A DNA stretch of 64,000 nucleotides from Butyrivibrio sp. VCD2006 (GCF_000423925.1 NZ_AUIX01000016.1:62001-126000), one strand, 5' to 3'. Positions 44,861 to 54,347 are shown, counted from the stretch's first letter. The notes: a model not told the origin generated them from the sequence alone. A program made the numbers and translations.

Positions 44861-46078
44861 TCAAAGCTTTCTGCGGAAAAGCTTCTCAAGATTATCCTGA
44901 TTGAGCTCAGCACCGATAACGCAGAACTTACCTGTAACATCAGCGGCACCATCTCTTATTGTAGGCTCTCCGGGAACATAATCGAACTCGATCCATCCGC
45001 CGTTCTCATCGGGAACCATACCCTTAGCACGAAGAACAATACCGAAGGTCTCCTCTTCCTCAAGTCTTCCGAGCATAGCCTCAATCTCAGACTTGTTGTA
45101 CTTAGCAGGAGTCTCCATTCCCCAGCTTACAAAGATATCGTCAGCATCATGGTGATGATGGTCATGATGATGCTCATGCTCGTGATCATGCTCATCGTGG
45201 TCATGATGGTGCTCATGTTCGTGATCATGATCGTGTTCATCGTGGTCATGATGGTGCTCATGTTCATGATCATGATCGTGTTCATCGTGGTCGTGATGAT
45301 GATGCTCATGCTCGTCGTGATCGTGGTCATGCTCATCATGGTCGTGATCATGCTTGTGAGCTCTGTAAACAGTTACACCTTCCTCATCTGTGAACTTCTC
45401 TGAGCCATGGTCATGGTGATGATGATGCTCCTCAGCCTTCTGTGCAAGCACTTCCTTAAGAAGCTCTGCCTCAAGGTCATGATTACCTTCAAATGTATCA
45501 AGCACTTCCTGACCGCTAAGCTGGTCAAGGGGTGTTGTGATGATAGTAGCCTTAGGATTGTGCTGACGGATAAGCTCTACAGCTGTCTCAATCTTGGCAG
45601 CATCAGCCTTATCTGTTCTTGTAAGAAGAATAGTGCCGGCATTTTCAATCTGATTTGTGAAAAACTCGCCGAAATTCTTGATATAAACCTTAGCCTTACT
45701 TACATCAACTACTGTAACAGCGCTGTTCATTGTAAGGTCAGAGCTCTCATCAGCCACGTTCTGAATAGCTCTCATAACATCTGAAAGCTTACCTACACCT
45801 GAAGGCTCAATAAGAATTCTCTCAGGTGCATATGTGTCCATAACTTCCTTGAGTGAAGTTCCGAAGTCTCCTACCAGTGAGCAGCAAATGCATCCTGAAT
45901 TCATCTCTCTGATATCAATGCCGGATTCCTTTAAGAATCCGCCATCAATACCGATCTCTCCAAATTCATTTTCAATAAGCACTGTCTTAGTGCCAGCAAG
46001 CGCCTCCTTAAGGAGTTTCTTTATAAGTGTCGTCTTCCCAGCTCCAAGGAAGCCTGAAATAATATCAATTTTTGTCAT
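44861..46078 (-). CDS. CobW/COG0523 metal GTPase with His-rich stretch
   Basis: About 405 residues. Walker A GFLGAGKTTLIKKLL, metal-binding CICC in EMNSGCICCSLVG, VVDVSKAKVYIKN, and TRTDKADAA for NKxD. Between the GTPase and CobW C-terminal domain lies a ~95-residue stretch of His, Asp and Glu (HEHHHDHDEHDHDHEHEH) likely to bind several zinc, cobalt or nickel ions. COG0523 proteins act as metallochaperones, classically under zinc limitation. I chose the ATG at 46078 after GGAG. Confidence 0.92.
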   Translation of the reverse strand: MTKIDIISGFLGAGKTTLIKKLLKEALAGTKTVLIENEFGEIGIDGGFLKESGIDIREMNSGCICCSLVGDFGTSLKEVMDTYAPERILIEPSGVGKLSDVMRAIQNVADESSDLTMNSAVTVVDVSKAKVYIKNFGEFFTNQIENAGTILLTRTDKADAAKIETAVELIRQHNPKATIITTPLDQLSGQEVLDTFEGNHDLEAELLKEVLAQKAEEHHHHHDHGSEKFTDEEGVTVYRAHKHDHDHDEHDHDHDEHEHHHHDHDEHDHDHEHEHHHDHDEHDHDHEHEHHHDHDEHDHEHEHHHDHHHHDADDIFVSWGMETPAKYNKSEIEAMLGRLEEEETFGIVLRAKGMVPDENGGWIEFDYVPGEPTIRDGAADVTGKFCVIGAELNQDNLEKLFRRKL

Positions 46079-46217
46079 ATTAATCACACTCCATTCTATA
46101 TAAATATGTACATCGTATTTTACCGCCAGCCATAAAAGAATGTCAAGAAATCAGCGCTGCATGGGCTTTTTACTGTTAGCATCCGGTTACTATGAGCATC
46201 GTAAGGTTTAATCAGTA

Positions 46218-49200
46218 TCAGCCTTCGCTATTTACATCATTAGAAGAATCCTCCGGCACCTGCTCCTGCAAAGGCTGGTCCTCCTGTACCTGTTCCTCTG
46301 CATTCTGATCATCATTAGATTGTGCATCAGTCTGATCAACATCAGGTGTTTTTTCTTCAGTCTGGTTCACATCTTCCTGACTCTGCTCAGTATTGTTATT
46401 CTCCTGCGTATTCTCTTCAGGTTGATCCTGGCTCGTCTCCTCAGCGGCAGGAGCAGGCGTTTCCTGACCGGCGTTTTCCTGCTCACCTTCTACAGGCTGA
46501 GATTCCTGCGGCTGGTTTTCCTCTGCAGCATCATAATAATCCTCTTCACCCCAGTCATCTTCATTATAAGTTTCATCCTGGAATACATCAAAACTGAACA
46601 GCTCCTCATTAACTGTAACGCCCTTAGATTTTGACATCATTGATGTATTAAGTGAGTTCAGCTTGGTTTTATTACTTTTTGTGAACACCTTTGGATAGGT
46701 TATTGTTGCTGTCATAATATCCCCTTCTGAATATCCACATCCGGGAGCCCAGGCATCTACGGTCTTATCTGTTTTTACACAGCTAAGATATGGCTCTGTT
46801 CTTGTCACATAGCTTTTACTCGCCGCCGCAACATTTATGTCCGTTGTTTCATGAGTATGATTTTTATCAGTAAAGCCTTCTTTACATACCATACATAAGT
46901 AATAAAAAGTTTGCTCACCGGTTCTTGAATAATGAACACTTTCTCTAAATTCCGGTACATAAGTATATATTGCCTTTTGTGAATAGCAGGAATTAGTATG
47001 CTGATGATAGATAGGCTCTGTAAAGCAGCCGCCTTTTTGAGTTGACTTATCCTTTACCTGTTTTCCATTTACATCTTTATGATAATGATGTTCGTAAACC
47101 ACATTTCCTGAATTAATTACATGAGCAGGAATAAGCTTTACAGCCTCAATAAGTTCATCAAATGTTGCATCCTTATCGGCTTTATAGCCGCAAAGTTCGG
47201 ACAGTATGGATGCCAGCTTTTTACGATTACTGTCCGAACATTGAAAAACCTGTTGCAGCTGTCCGGAAATTGAATCAATTTTGGCATCCGTTTCGTTCAG
47301 CTTTGTTCTGACTCCGCTAAGTTCTCCCTGTACAGTTCCGATCTTTTTGTCAACCGAAATGATTCTGGTATCCACGCCTCCAACCTTCTTGTCCACGCTA
47401 CCAATCTTAGTATCCACACTGCCAATCTTAGTGTCCACACTGCCAATCTTAGTGTCCACATTACCAATCTTAGTGTCCACTGTTCCGATTTTCTTATCTA
47501 CGTTGCCAACCTTGGTATCTACAGTTCCAACCTTGCTATCTACTGTGCCGATTTTTTTGTCTACATTACCGATCTTGCCATCTACTGTTGTAACCTTACC
47601 ATCAACTGTTGCGACCTTGTTATCTACTGTCGCAACCTTGCTGTCTACTGTGCCAACCTTCTTATCTACAGTACCGACTTTGCCGTCTACTGTTCCAATC
47701 TTTTTATCTACAGTTCCGATTTTGCCGTCTACTGTTGTAACCTTGCCATCTACGGCTGTGACCTTGTTATCCACTGTCGCAACCTTGCCATCTACGGCTG
47801 TGACCTTATTATCTACTGTCGCAACTTTGCCATCTACAGTAGAAACCTTGCTGTCTACTGTGCCGATTTTCTTTTCAACGTTGCTAATCCTGCCCTCGAC
47901 TGTTCCGATTTTCTTGTCGACGCCGGTGACCTTACCGTCTACTGTACCTATTTTTCCATCAACATTCGTCAGCTTTCCATCAACGTTTCCGACCTTCTTA
48001 TCGACTGTTCCAACCTTGTCATCAACATTTTTGATCTGTCCGATTACAGTTCCAATCTGAGTTTTGACAGAATCAATCAGATCTTCTACGGAATCAATAT
48101 GATCATCTACCGAATCAACCTTATCCTTTACAGAATTAACCTGACCTTTTACAGTATCGACCTTTCCGCTCACAGAACCAACATGCTCATCTACTGTACC
48201 TACATTCCCCTGTACGGATTCAATCTGATCTCCTACGGATTCCACCTGGTCACCTACGGATTCCACCCTGTCTCCTACAGAGTCTACCTTGCCATCTACA
48301 GCAGATACTTTTCCATCTACTGTTTCAACCTTACCATTTACTATGGATACCTTTCCATCTACAGAATCTACTTTGCCGTCTACGTCAGTCACCTTTCCGT
48401 TTACAGTATCAACCTTTCCATCTACAGCAGCCACCTTTCCGTCTACGGAATCAACCTTTCCATCTACAGCAGCCACCTTTCCGTCTACGGAATCAACCTT
48501 TCCATCTACAGCAGCCACCTTTCCGTCTACGGAATCAACCTTTCCATCTACAGCAGCCACCTTTCCGTCTACGGAATCAACCTTTCCATCTACGGAGTCT
48601 ACTTTTCCATCTACAGAGTCAACTTTTCCATCTACTGTGTCAACCTTGCTGTCTACTGTAGCTACTTTTCCATCTACGGAATCAACCTTACCATCTACGG
48701 AGTCTACTTTTCCGTCTACGGTATCGACTTTACCAGTTACAGAGTCGACCTTGCCGTCTACAGAATCAATCTTGCCATCTACCGTAGCTACCTTTCCATC
48801 TACGTTAGCAACCTTGCCTTCCACAGAATCCACCTGATCGCCTACTGAATTTACCTGATCGCCTACTAAATTCACCCGGTTTTCTACAGAGTCAACTTTA
48901 TCACCTACAGATGACACTCGATCATTTGTCATTTCAACCTGGCCCTGCACTGACTCAACCTTTCCGTTGACAGTTTCGATGTCCTTATCCAGAGATTCAA
49001 CCTGTCCCTGTACAGACTCAAGCTGTCCCTGCACTACTCCGACCTGGCCCTGTACATTTCCGACAGTGTTTCCTATGCTTTCAACACCGCCTTTAACAGT
49101 TCCTACTTCAGTGCCGATTGTATCGAGCTTATTGTCGGTATGCTCCTGGCTGCTACGAATGCCATCGATTTCTTTCTCAACATCACTGACACTATCAGCT

Positions 49201-50075
49201 ACCTTACCGACCTTATCCCCTACCTTCTTTATATTATCAGAAGTTTTGCTCACACTTTTTTCAACGTCCTCAAGCATGGCAACGTATGTGGACTGTGTTA
49301 CCTTAAGATCATTCTCCATCTTGGTAAGACTTTCCTTAGTATCAACCTTCTCGAGAGAGTGAACAATTGTCTCAAGTGAGCTGATCACGGTCTGCTGATT
49401 TCCTGAATTATCGCTCTTTTCATCCTTAATCTGCTCAATAATCTCAGTTACATCGGCTCCTGATTTGTCGCAGCTTTTCTTGATATCATTAAGTGCATTG
49501 GTTATCTGGGCAAAATCCGCCTTATCCTTGTCAGGATCAAGATCGCCACCCTTATCCATGCTTTCCTGCAATTTTTTTATCTGGGAATTTGTATCAGAGA
49601 TTTCTGAATGAATAGAATCAAGCTCTTTATCAAGCCCGCTGATTTTTTCAACTACCTGCGTAGAATTATTATTTATATCTTTTTGAGAAGCTAATGTCTT
49701 TTCACTTTCGATAACTTTCTGAGTCTCCAGAGTTTTCTGAGTTTCAATCGTCTGCTCAGTAAGTTCTTTCTGCTCATTCTGAACGGTCTGAACCTCCTTC
49801 ACAATATCCTGGCTCTCAGTCACTACCTTATCAAGCTTTTCAAGATAATTAGCTACCTCATTTAACTGATCGCTGGCTTTTTTCTGAACTCCCAGCGAAT
49901 CTCTTCGAACTACCTCCTGAGCAGCATCAGCACTTATCGCCGGCGTCGTCACATAGACGAATCCACCGCATAAAAGTGATGTTGCCACAACACCGGAAGC
50001 AAGCACAAGTGTGTCATGTCTCTTGAGCTTCTTTAACAGCTCTTTCATCGAGTTACTTTGTTTAATTGGTCTCAT
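46218..50075 (-). CDS. Giant Val-heptad coiled-coil surface protein
   Basis: A 1285-residue protein. Residues ~1-27 are basic; ~22-45 a membrane or signal segment (LVLASGVVATSLLCGGFVYV); ~50-317 an ordinary helical coiled coil; ~318-939 about 88 heptads of the form VDGKVDS. Val or Ile occupies both core positions (spacing 3-4), with Asp/Gly/Lys outside, an arrangement favouring trimeric stalks. About 992-1128 is a Cys/His module (HHYHKD; GGCFTEPIYHQHTNSCYS; LCMVCKEG); ~1165-1285 is a Glu/Gln/Pro-rich acidic tail. No LPXTG. I chose the ATG at 50075, with GGCGG upstream. Likely a rod-like surface fibre; function unknown. Confidence 0.75.
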   Translation of the reverse strand: MRPIKQSNSMKELLKKLKRHDTLVLASGVVATSLLCGGFVYVTTPAISADAAQEVVRRDSLGVQKKASDQLNEVANYLEKLDKVVTESQDIVKEVQTVQNEQKELTEQTIETQKTLETQKVIESEKTLASQKDINNNSTQVVEKISGLDKELDSIHSEISDTNSQIKKLQESMDKGGDLDPDKDKADFAQITNALNDIKKSCDKSGADVTEIIEQIKDEKSDNSGNQQTVISSLETIVHSLEKVDTKESLTKMENDLKVTQSTYVAMLEDVEKSVSKTSDNIKKVGDKVGKVADSVSDVEKEIDGIRSSQEHTDNKLDTIGTEVGTVKGGVESIGNTVGNVQGQVGVVQGQLESVQGQVESLDKDIETVNGKVESVQGQVEMTNDRVSSVGDKVDSVENRVNLVGDQVNSVGDQVDSVEGKVANVDGKVATVDGKIDSVDGKVDSVTGKVDTVDGKVDSVDGKVDSVDGKVATVDSKVDTVDGKVDSVDGKVDSVDGKVDSVDGKVAAVDGKVDSVDGKVAAVDGKVDSVDGKVAAVDGKVDSVDGKVAAVDGKVDTVNGKVTDVDGKVDSVDGKVSIVNGKVETVDGKVSAVDGKVDSVGDRVESVGDQVESVGDQIESVQGNVGTVDEHVGSVSGKVDTVKGQVNSVKDKVDSVDDHIDSVEDLIDSVKTQIGTVIGQIKNVDDKVGTVDKKVGNVDGKLTNVDGKIGTVDGKVTGVDKKIGTVEGRISNVEKKIGTVDSKVSTVDGKVATVDNKVTAVDGKVATVDNKVTAVDGKVTTVDGKIGTVDKKIGTVDGKVGTVDKKVGTVDSKVATVDNKVATVDGKVTTVDGKIGNVDKKIGTVDSKVGTVDTKVGNVDKKIGTVDTKIGNVDTKIGSVDTKIGSVDTKIGSVDKKVGGVDTRIISVDKKIGTVQGELSGVRTKLNETDAKIDSISGQLQQVFQCSDSNRKKLASILSELCGYKADKDATFDELIEAVKLIPAHVINSGNVVYEHHYHKDVNGKQVKDKSTQKGGCFTEPIYHQHTNSCYSQKAIYTYVPEFRESVHYSRTGEQTFYYLCMVCKEGFTDKNHTHETTDINVAAASKSYVTRTEPYLSCVKTDKTVDAWAPGCGYSEGDIMTATITYPKVFTKSNKTKLNSLNTSMMSKSKGVTVNEELFSFDVFQDETYNEDDWGEEDYYDAAEENQPQESQPVEGEQENAGQETPAPAAEETSQDQPEENTQENNNTEQSQEDVNQTEEKTPDVDQTDAQSNDDQNAEEQVQEDQPLQEQVPEDSSNDVNSEG
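48415..48582. repeat. Four identical 42-bp tandem copies within the heptad gene
   Basis: Units begin 48415, 48457, 48499 and 48541, each starting TTTCCATCTACAGCAGCC and ending TCTACGGAATCAACC, with no mismatch. Each encodes two heptads. Perfect identity points to very recent duplication, so copy number probably varies between cells. Confidence 0.9.
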
Positions 50076-50171
50076 AAATAAAAAACCGCCTTTCATAAAA
50101 CTTTAGGAAAAAATGGAAATCGTCACGGAGAAACTCCGGAAACTGTGCCGGCTGACTGCCGACAAGTTGAG

Positions 50172-50200
50172 ACTATATCACACCCAAAATTTTATGACAA
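50172..50200 (-). promoter_or_regulatory. Promoter of the heptad-stalk gene
   Basis: Minus strand: -35 TTGTCA (50195-50200), 17-bp spacer, -10 TATAGT (50172-50177) with a TG two bases upstream. The ~90-nt leader carries two small hairpins (CGGC/GCCG and CGGAG/CTCCG). Confidence 0.6.
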
Positions 50201-50237
50201 GACGTTTTTTCAAATTCAAGAAAGCCTTAAAACTCCC

Positions 50238-51326
50238 TTAAGAATTCCTTAAGATTTCATCCTCGATATCTTCATAGCAGACCACCAGATTTCTTCCGTG
50301 TTCCTTGGCATAGTAAAGTGCCTGATCCGCTTTATTTATAGCATCGTGGTAGTTACCACCCTCATATTTGCTGACTCCTACTGAGATTGTGACAGGGGTC
50401 ACGTCGTTTTCCGCAGCTTCCACTGCACTTCTGATGTGCTCAGCTATGTTAAGACCCACATCTAAAGCGGTTCCCATCAAAAGAACAACAAATTCCTCTC
50501 CGCCCCATCTGATAATCAGATCGGTAGAACGGATATGTTTTTTAATCTGATCAGATACAAAAACAAGAATTTTGTCGCCGCCCTCATGTCCATAGGTATC
50601 GTTAACTCTTTTGAATTTATCGATATCCACCATCAAAATCGATGCATCCTTTATATGCCCAACTTCAAGCTTCTCACCATCAGCAGAGACTATCTCCTCA
50701 AGCTTATTGCGGTTGAAAACCTCAGTCAGAGGGTCCGTAACCGAATTCTTTTCAATTTCCTTTTTTATCAGATAATGGTCGGCATACGAATTTTCAAGGA
50801 TCATCATAATGAGAATAACGCCAATATAAAGTGGAAATGCCAACGCTATCATCATGTCAAAATGTTCATAATGTATGAATAGGTTTGAAACAATGATATT
50901 AAGGAAAAGAAAGGCGTGCATTACTATGTGGTACCTTACAGGCATGGCCAGTCCCACACACAAAAATCCAAAGTGCATTATAATAAAGCCTTCACGCGCA
51001 AAGTCTCTGTTTGGAAGAAACCAGATAGCCCAGATAGTCGCCCACATTGCGCAGTGCGGCATCATATAATACAGAAGGCTTCCGCACTTATAGTCCTTAA
51101 CCTTAGGGTTAATAAGAACAAAAAGAAGAATCGGCACCATGATTGAAATGCGCGGTATAAGCGTCTCGTTAGCAAACCTTCCAAAGATAATGCAGTCCGA
51201 GATAAAATAGAAGACCTCTAAAAGTCCTGTGGCTATCGCCGCAAGCGCCGCAACTTTTCTATAATATTCAAACTTTGACTGGTAAAAAGTATTAAGTTCA
51301 TCATTAGGTATTTTTCGCTGAATCAT
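50238..51326 (-). CDS. Membrane diguanylate cyclase (GGDEF)
   Basis: A 362-residue c-di-GMP synthase. Six or so membrane helices occupy ~25-195; the GGDEF domain follows (ILMVDIDKFKRVNDTYGHEG; RWGGEEFVVLLMG near residue 275). An RSTD inhibitory I-site lies five residues before GGEEF, so product feedback is expected. It precedes the heptad-stalk gene by ~160 nt on the same strand; a link between c-di-GMP and that fibre is inference. Confidence 0.93.
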   Translation of the reverse strand: MIQRKIPNDELNTFYQSKFEYYRKVAALAAIATGLLEVFYFISDCIIFGRFANETLIPRISIMVPILLFVLINPKVKDYKCGSLLYYMMPHCAMWATIWAIWFLPNRDFAREGFIIMHFGFLCVGLAMPVRYHIVMHAFLFLNIIVSNLFIHYEHFDMMIALAFPLYIGVILIMMILENSYADHYLIKKEIEKNSVTDPLTEVFNRNKLEEIVSADGEKLEVGHIKDASILMVDIDKFKRVNDTYGHEGGDKILVFVSDQIKKHIRSTDLIIRWGGEEFVVLLMGTALDVGLNIAEHIRSAVEAAENDVTPVTISVGVSKYEGGNYHDAINKADQALYYAKEHGRNLVVCYEDIEDEILRNS

Positions 51327-51456
51327 ACAATAATTTTACTAGAAATCATCGCTGCGCACAATGAAAGATGTAACACATTACCATACTAAACTTTCAAGAT
51401 TTGGAAGAGAACTTAGCCGCGGCTTAGTAGCTCTCGAGTATGCGAGTTTTTTGTAC

Positions 51457-51484
51457 TTGACATATTTTTTTTGATTGATAAAAT
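51457..51484 (+). promoter_or_regulatory. Promoter of rnpB
   Basis: -35 TTGACA (51457-51462), 16-bp spacer, -10 TAAAAT (51479-51484); the predicted start at ~51491 matches the 5' end of the RNA. Confidence 0.85.
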
Positions 51485-51490
51485 GCATAT

Positions 51491-51838
51491 GTATGAGCAG
51501 GACAAATGATCGCGGCCGCAAGTCCCGTAAGGGCGCGGGTGAGGAAAGTCCGGGCTTCGTAGGGCAGGATACCGGATAACGTCCGGCGGAGGTGACTCCC
51601 GGGATAGTGCAACAGAAAACAACCGCTCTTTATGAGTAAGGGTGAAAAGGCGGTGTAAGAGACCACCGTGCAGATGGTAACATCTGTAGCCATGTAAACC
51701 CTATCCGAAGCAAGACCGAAAAGAAAACTATGGGCTGGCCCGGTCCGTTTTCAGGTGGGTCGCTCGAGGCTGTCGGTAACGGCAGTCCTAGATAGATGAT
51801 CATTCTCGACATAACCCGGCTTACAGGCCTGCTCATAT
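51491..51838 (+). ncRNA. rnpB: RNase P RNA, class A
   Basis: The catalytic RNA of RNase P, which trims tRNA 5' leaders. P1 is TATGAGCAGG (51492-51501) with CCTGCTCATA (51828-51837). Conserved core: GAGGAAAGTCCGGGCT near the 5' side, CAACAGAAAACAACCGC, and ATAACCCGGCTTACAGGCC near the 3' end. The GGTGTAAGAGACCACC region fits class A. No T-run terminator is evident before the protease gene 35 nt later. Confidence 0.95.
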
Positions 51839-51872
51839 GTAAAAAAGTCTAATTGGTGCACAGAGATTGGAT

Positions 51873-52739
51873 ATGATTAAGCGTTCGAATACAGCAGCTA
51901 AGGCTCTGCTCTTCTTATTTCTTTCATTATTATCCCCACTAAGCACACTAAGCTGTAATGCCCAGGGGCCGATGCCCTCTGAGATTGCGGAAGACATGCT
52001 CTCTCTTGATGCATTTAAAACTCCCAAAAATGAAACAGGTACCAAAACAGAAAATGATGTGATCCGCACTGCATTTAACGTCAGGCCGTCCACCGTTCAG
52101 ATTCAGGTTGGCAGAGAGTACGGAGCAGGAAATATTGTTTCCATAAAAAGTGACAAAATACTTATACTGACTGCAGAGCATGTGGTTAAAAACTGGGATG
52201 ATACCGGGAGTAATTATGTAATTTTCTTTAATGGGAAGGTGGCACTTGATGCCAGACTTGAAGTAAAGGATCCAGATTTTGACGCAGCTATAATAAGTGT
52301 AGCTACTTCTTCCATCGATCCGTATGATCTTATAAGCTTAAGAGAAATTTCTATAGATTATCAGGCTTTTAATACTTTTGAAAAAGAAAAAAAACAGACC
52401 GCAATTGCCCTCGATTCAGAGCACATAGTAAACGCCAAGGAATTGCAAAGCTATGACTACTACGGAACTAACTCCGGAATCGCCGGCAAATATATTTACG
52501 GTTCTGTTATTAATCCGGACATTATGGTAACCGATTACGGCTACAAAATGATCTATATAAAAATGAATGCCCACAGCGGAATGTCTGGCGGCGGAGTCTT
52601 CGATATTTTCGGGAACTACGTCGGAATTCTTGTGGGCGGTTCAGATAAGGGTGAGACTGTTGCAGTTCGTCTCACCGATATCCAACATATGTTATCAAAC
52701 CTTGAAACAGCTTCCTCCAACGAATTCTCTGGAGAGTGA
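51873..52739 (+). CDS. Secreted trypsin-like serine protease
   Basis: A 288-residue S1/HtrA-fold protease. Signal sequence ~1-28 (AKALLFLFLSLLSPLSTL), then the catalytic triad: His in ILTAEHVVKNWD, Asp in VKDPDFDAAIISV, Ser in NAHSGMSGGGVFDIFGNYVG. No PDZ domain, so it is shorter than HtrA. The ATG at 51873 has only a weak ribosome site; an alternative TTG lies two codons earlier. Its last 45 bases overlap the 3' end of the convergent kinase gene. Confidence 0.83.
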   Translation: MIKRSNTAAKALLFLFLSLLSPLSTLSCNAQGPMPSEIAEDMLSLDAFKTPKNETGTKTENDVIRTAFNVRPSTVQIQVGREYGAGNIVSIKSDKILILTAEHVVKNWDDTGSNYVIFFNGKVALDARLEVKDPDFDAAIISVATSSIDPYDLISLREISIDYQAFNTFEKEKKQTAIALDSEHIVNAKELQSYDYYGTNSGIAGKYIYGSVINPDIMVTDYGYKMIYIKMNAHSGMSGGGVFDIFGNYVGILVGGSDKGETVAVRLTDIQHMLSNLETASSNEFSGE

Positions 52740-54347
52740 ATTCTTAGGCAAAGTCTGTGAATCTACTGCAACAAAATAGTCCAGGAATTTAAGGAGGCGC
52801 TTTGCCTCAAAATATTCCGGCTCGTCTTTTTTAATCGCAAAAAGCAGCGGCTCTGCATACTGTTTCAAAACTGCAAGCTCATAAATCTGTGCAGAGTTAA
52901 ACATCTCGTCAGCATCTTCCTGATATGGGAATATATTAAGGTGCTCTCCTCTTCTTACAGAATCCCACATTGCAATTGTATGCTTGGCACTGGCTCCTCT
53001 TGTCCTTGCATCTCTGACAATACGTCTAAGAAGTCTGCCGTCTGTCGTAGGTATTCTGTTGTGTCCGTCAATATTAAGTGTTGTAAGAGCACTTATGTAT
53101 ATCTTGAACTTGGACTCTGCGGGAAGTGCATAGCTCATCTTCTCATTAAGACCGTGGATTCCCTCGATAACGAGAACATCTCCGGGTTTTAGCTGAATAA
53201 AATTGCCATTCATCTCCCTCTTGCCTGTAACGAAGTTGAACTCAGGCATCTCAATCCTCTTACCCTCAAGAAGATCCATCATATCCTTGTTAAACCGCTC
53301 AACATCAAGAGCCTCAAGGCACTCAAAATTATAGCTGCCATCCTCATTAAGCGGTGTATCCTCACGATTAACAAAGTAGTTGTCAAGACTGATCGGATGC
53401 GGGCGAAGACCATAGGTCCGCATCTGGATTGACAGTCTGTTGGCAAAGGATGTCTTGCCTGATGAACTTGGACCTGCGATCATTACGAATTTAACATCCT
53501 TGCGCTCATAGATTTTCTGGGCTATCTCGCCGATACGTCTCTCCTGAAGTGCCTCCTGCACCAGCATGATGTCATTAAATTCACCTCTGCAAATCGCATC
53601 GTTAAGATCTCCGACTGTCTCTATTCCCATCATTTCGCCCCACTCAGTAGAACGCTGCATTTCATTAAACAGCTTCTCCCTGGGCTCAGTTTCCGTGATC
53701 TGATCCGGGTGCTTTCTTGAAGGCAGATGCAAAATGAGACCATCATGATACTTCTCAACCTTAAACCACTTCACGTATGAGGTATTAGGGAGCATATATC
53801 CGTAATAATAATCACTGAATTCATCCAGTTTATACACATTTACTTCAGAGCTTCTTCTGTAGCGGAAAAGTCTGACCTTATCCTCCATGCCCTCTTTTCT
53901 GAAAATCTCGATGGCATCAGGTAAAGGATAACCCTTTTTAGTGATAGGAAGTGCATCGTCTACCATATCACGCATTCTCTTTTCCACATTCTCAGCAAAT
54001 ACTTCGGTAACCTTAAAGTCACCCTTTATGCTGCAGTAAAAACCATTGCCAATCTTATACTCAACCTTGATAAAAGCGCGCTGTTTTCCGGCAACATCGC
54101 GGACAGCCTTAATAAGCATCATAATAGCGGTACGAGTGTAGGTGTTATTACCTATCTCATCTGCTGTAGTAATGAAGGTCAGCTTTTCATCCCTGTCCAC
54201 CTTTTTCATAAGCTCGCGGATTCTGGATCCATATACAACACCCACTATCTGATTGTCATACTTGTCCTGATATTCCCTTGCTATCTCTTCAAAGGTCGTG
54301 CCTTTTGCATATTCTCTTTCTTCACCGTTTATATTCAGTTTTGGCAT
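52695..54347 (-). CDS. TGS-domain uridine kinase-like nucleoside kinase
   Basis: A 550-residue protein. An N-terminal TGS domain (~1-60) and a threonyl-tRNA-synthetase-like editing part (~60-260) precede a phosphoribulokinase/uridine-kinase domain with Walker A VMIAGPSSSGKTSFANRLS (near 290) and VLVIEGIHGLNEKM. Clostridial proteins with this layout are annotated nucleoside kinases; the tRNA-synthetase-like half probably senses or binds something else. GGAGG precedes the ATG. Convergent overlap with the protease gene. Confidence 0.88.
   Translation of the reverse strand: MPKLNINGEEREYAKGTTFEEIAREYQDKYDNQIVGVVYGSRIRELMKKVDRDEKLTFITTADEIGNNTYTRTAIMMLIKAVRDVAGKQRAFIKVEYKIGNGFYCSIKGDFKVTEVFAENVEKRMRDMVDDALPITKKGYPLPDAIEIFRKEGMEDKVRLFRYRRSSEVNVYKLDEFSDYYYGYMLPNTSYVKWFKVEKYHDGLILHLPSRKHPDQITETEPREKLFNEMQRSTEWGEMMGIETVGDLNDAICRGEFNDIMLVQEALQERRIGEIAQKIYERKDVKFVMIAGPSSSGKTSFANRLSIQMRTYGLRPHPISLDNYFVNREDTPLNEDGSYNFECLEALDVERFNKDMMDLLEGKRIEMPEFNFVTGKREMNGNFIQLKPGDVLVIEGIHGLNEKMSYALPAESKFKIYISALTTLNIDGHNRIPTTDGRLLRRIVRDARTRGASAKHTIAMWDSVRRGEHLNIFPYQEDADEMFNSAQIYELAVLKQYAEPLLFAIKKDEPEYFEAKRLLKFLDYFVAVDSQTLPKNSLSREFVGGSCFKV

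Noticed and set aside
45127..45403. Met/Ile/Val-rich frames on both strands in the His-rich region of the COG0523 gene
   Set aside because: Shadows of the CAT/CAC/GAT/GAA repeats of the real gene in the other frames.
47281..48848. Long plus-strand frames of about 180-260 codons opposite the stalk gene
   Set aside because: They are open only because the 21-bp period lacks stops in that frame; products are STLPSTVPT-like low complexity with no ribosome site.
51432..51453. Small CTCG/CGAG hairpin plus T-run before the rnpB promoter
   Set aside because: A four-base-pair stem is too weak to call a terminator, and no plus-strand gene lies upstream.
39803..51519. Two further GCGGCCGC sites, in lepA (39803) and rnpB (51512)
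   Set aside because: Explained by codon use and by the conserved RNA; no link to the 86-bp array sequence.
51413..51693. Minus-strand frames across rnpB
   Set aside because: They overlie the conserved core of RNase P RNA, which explains the sequence.
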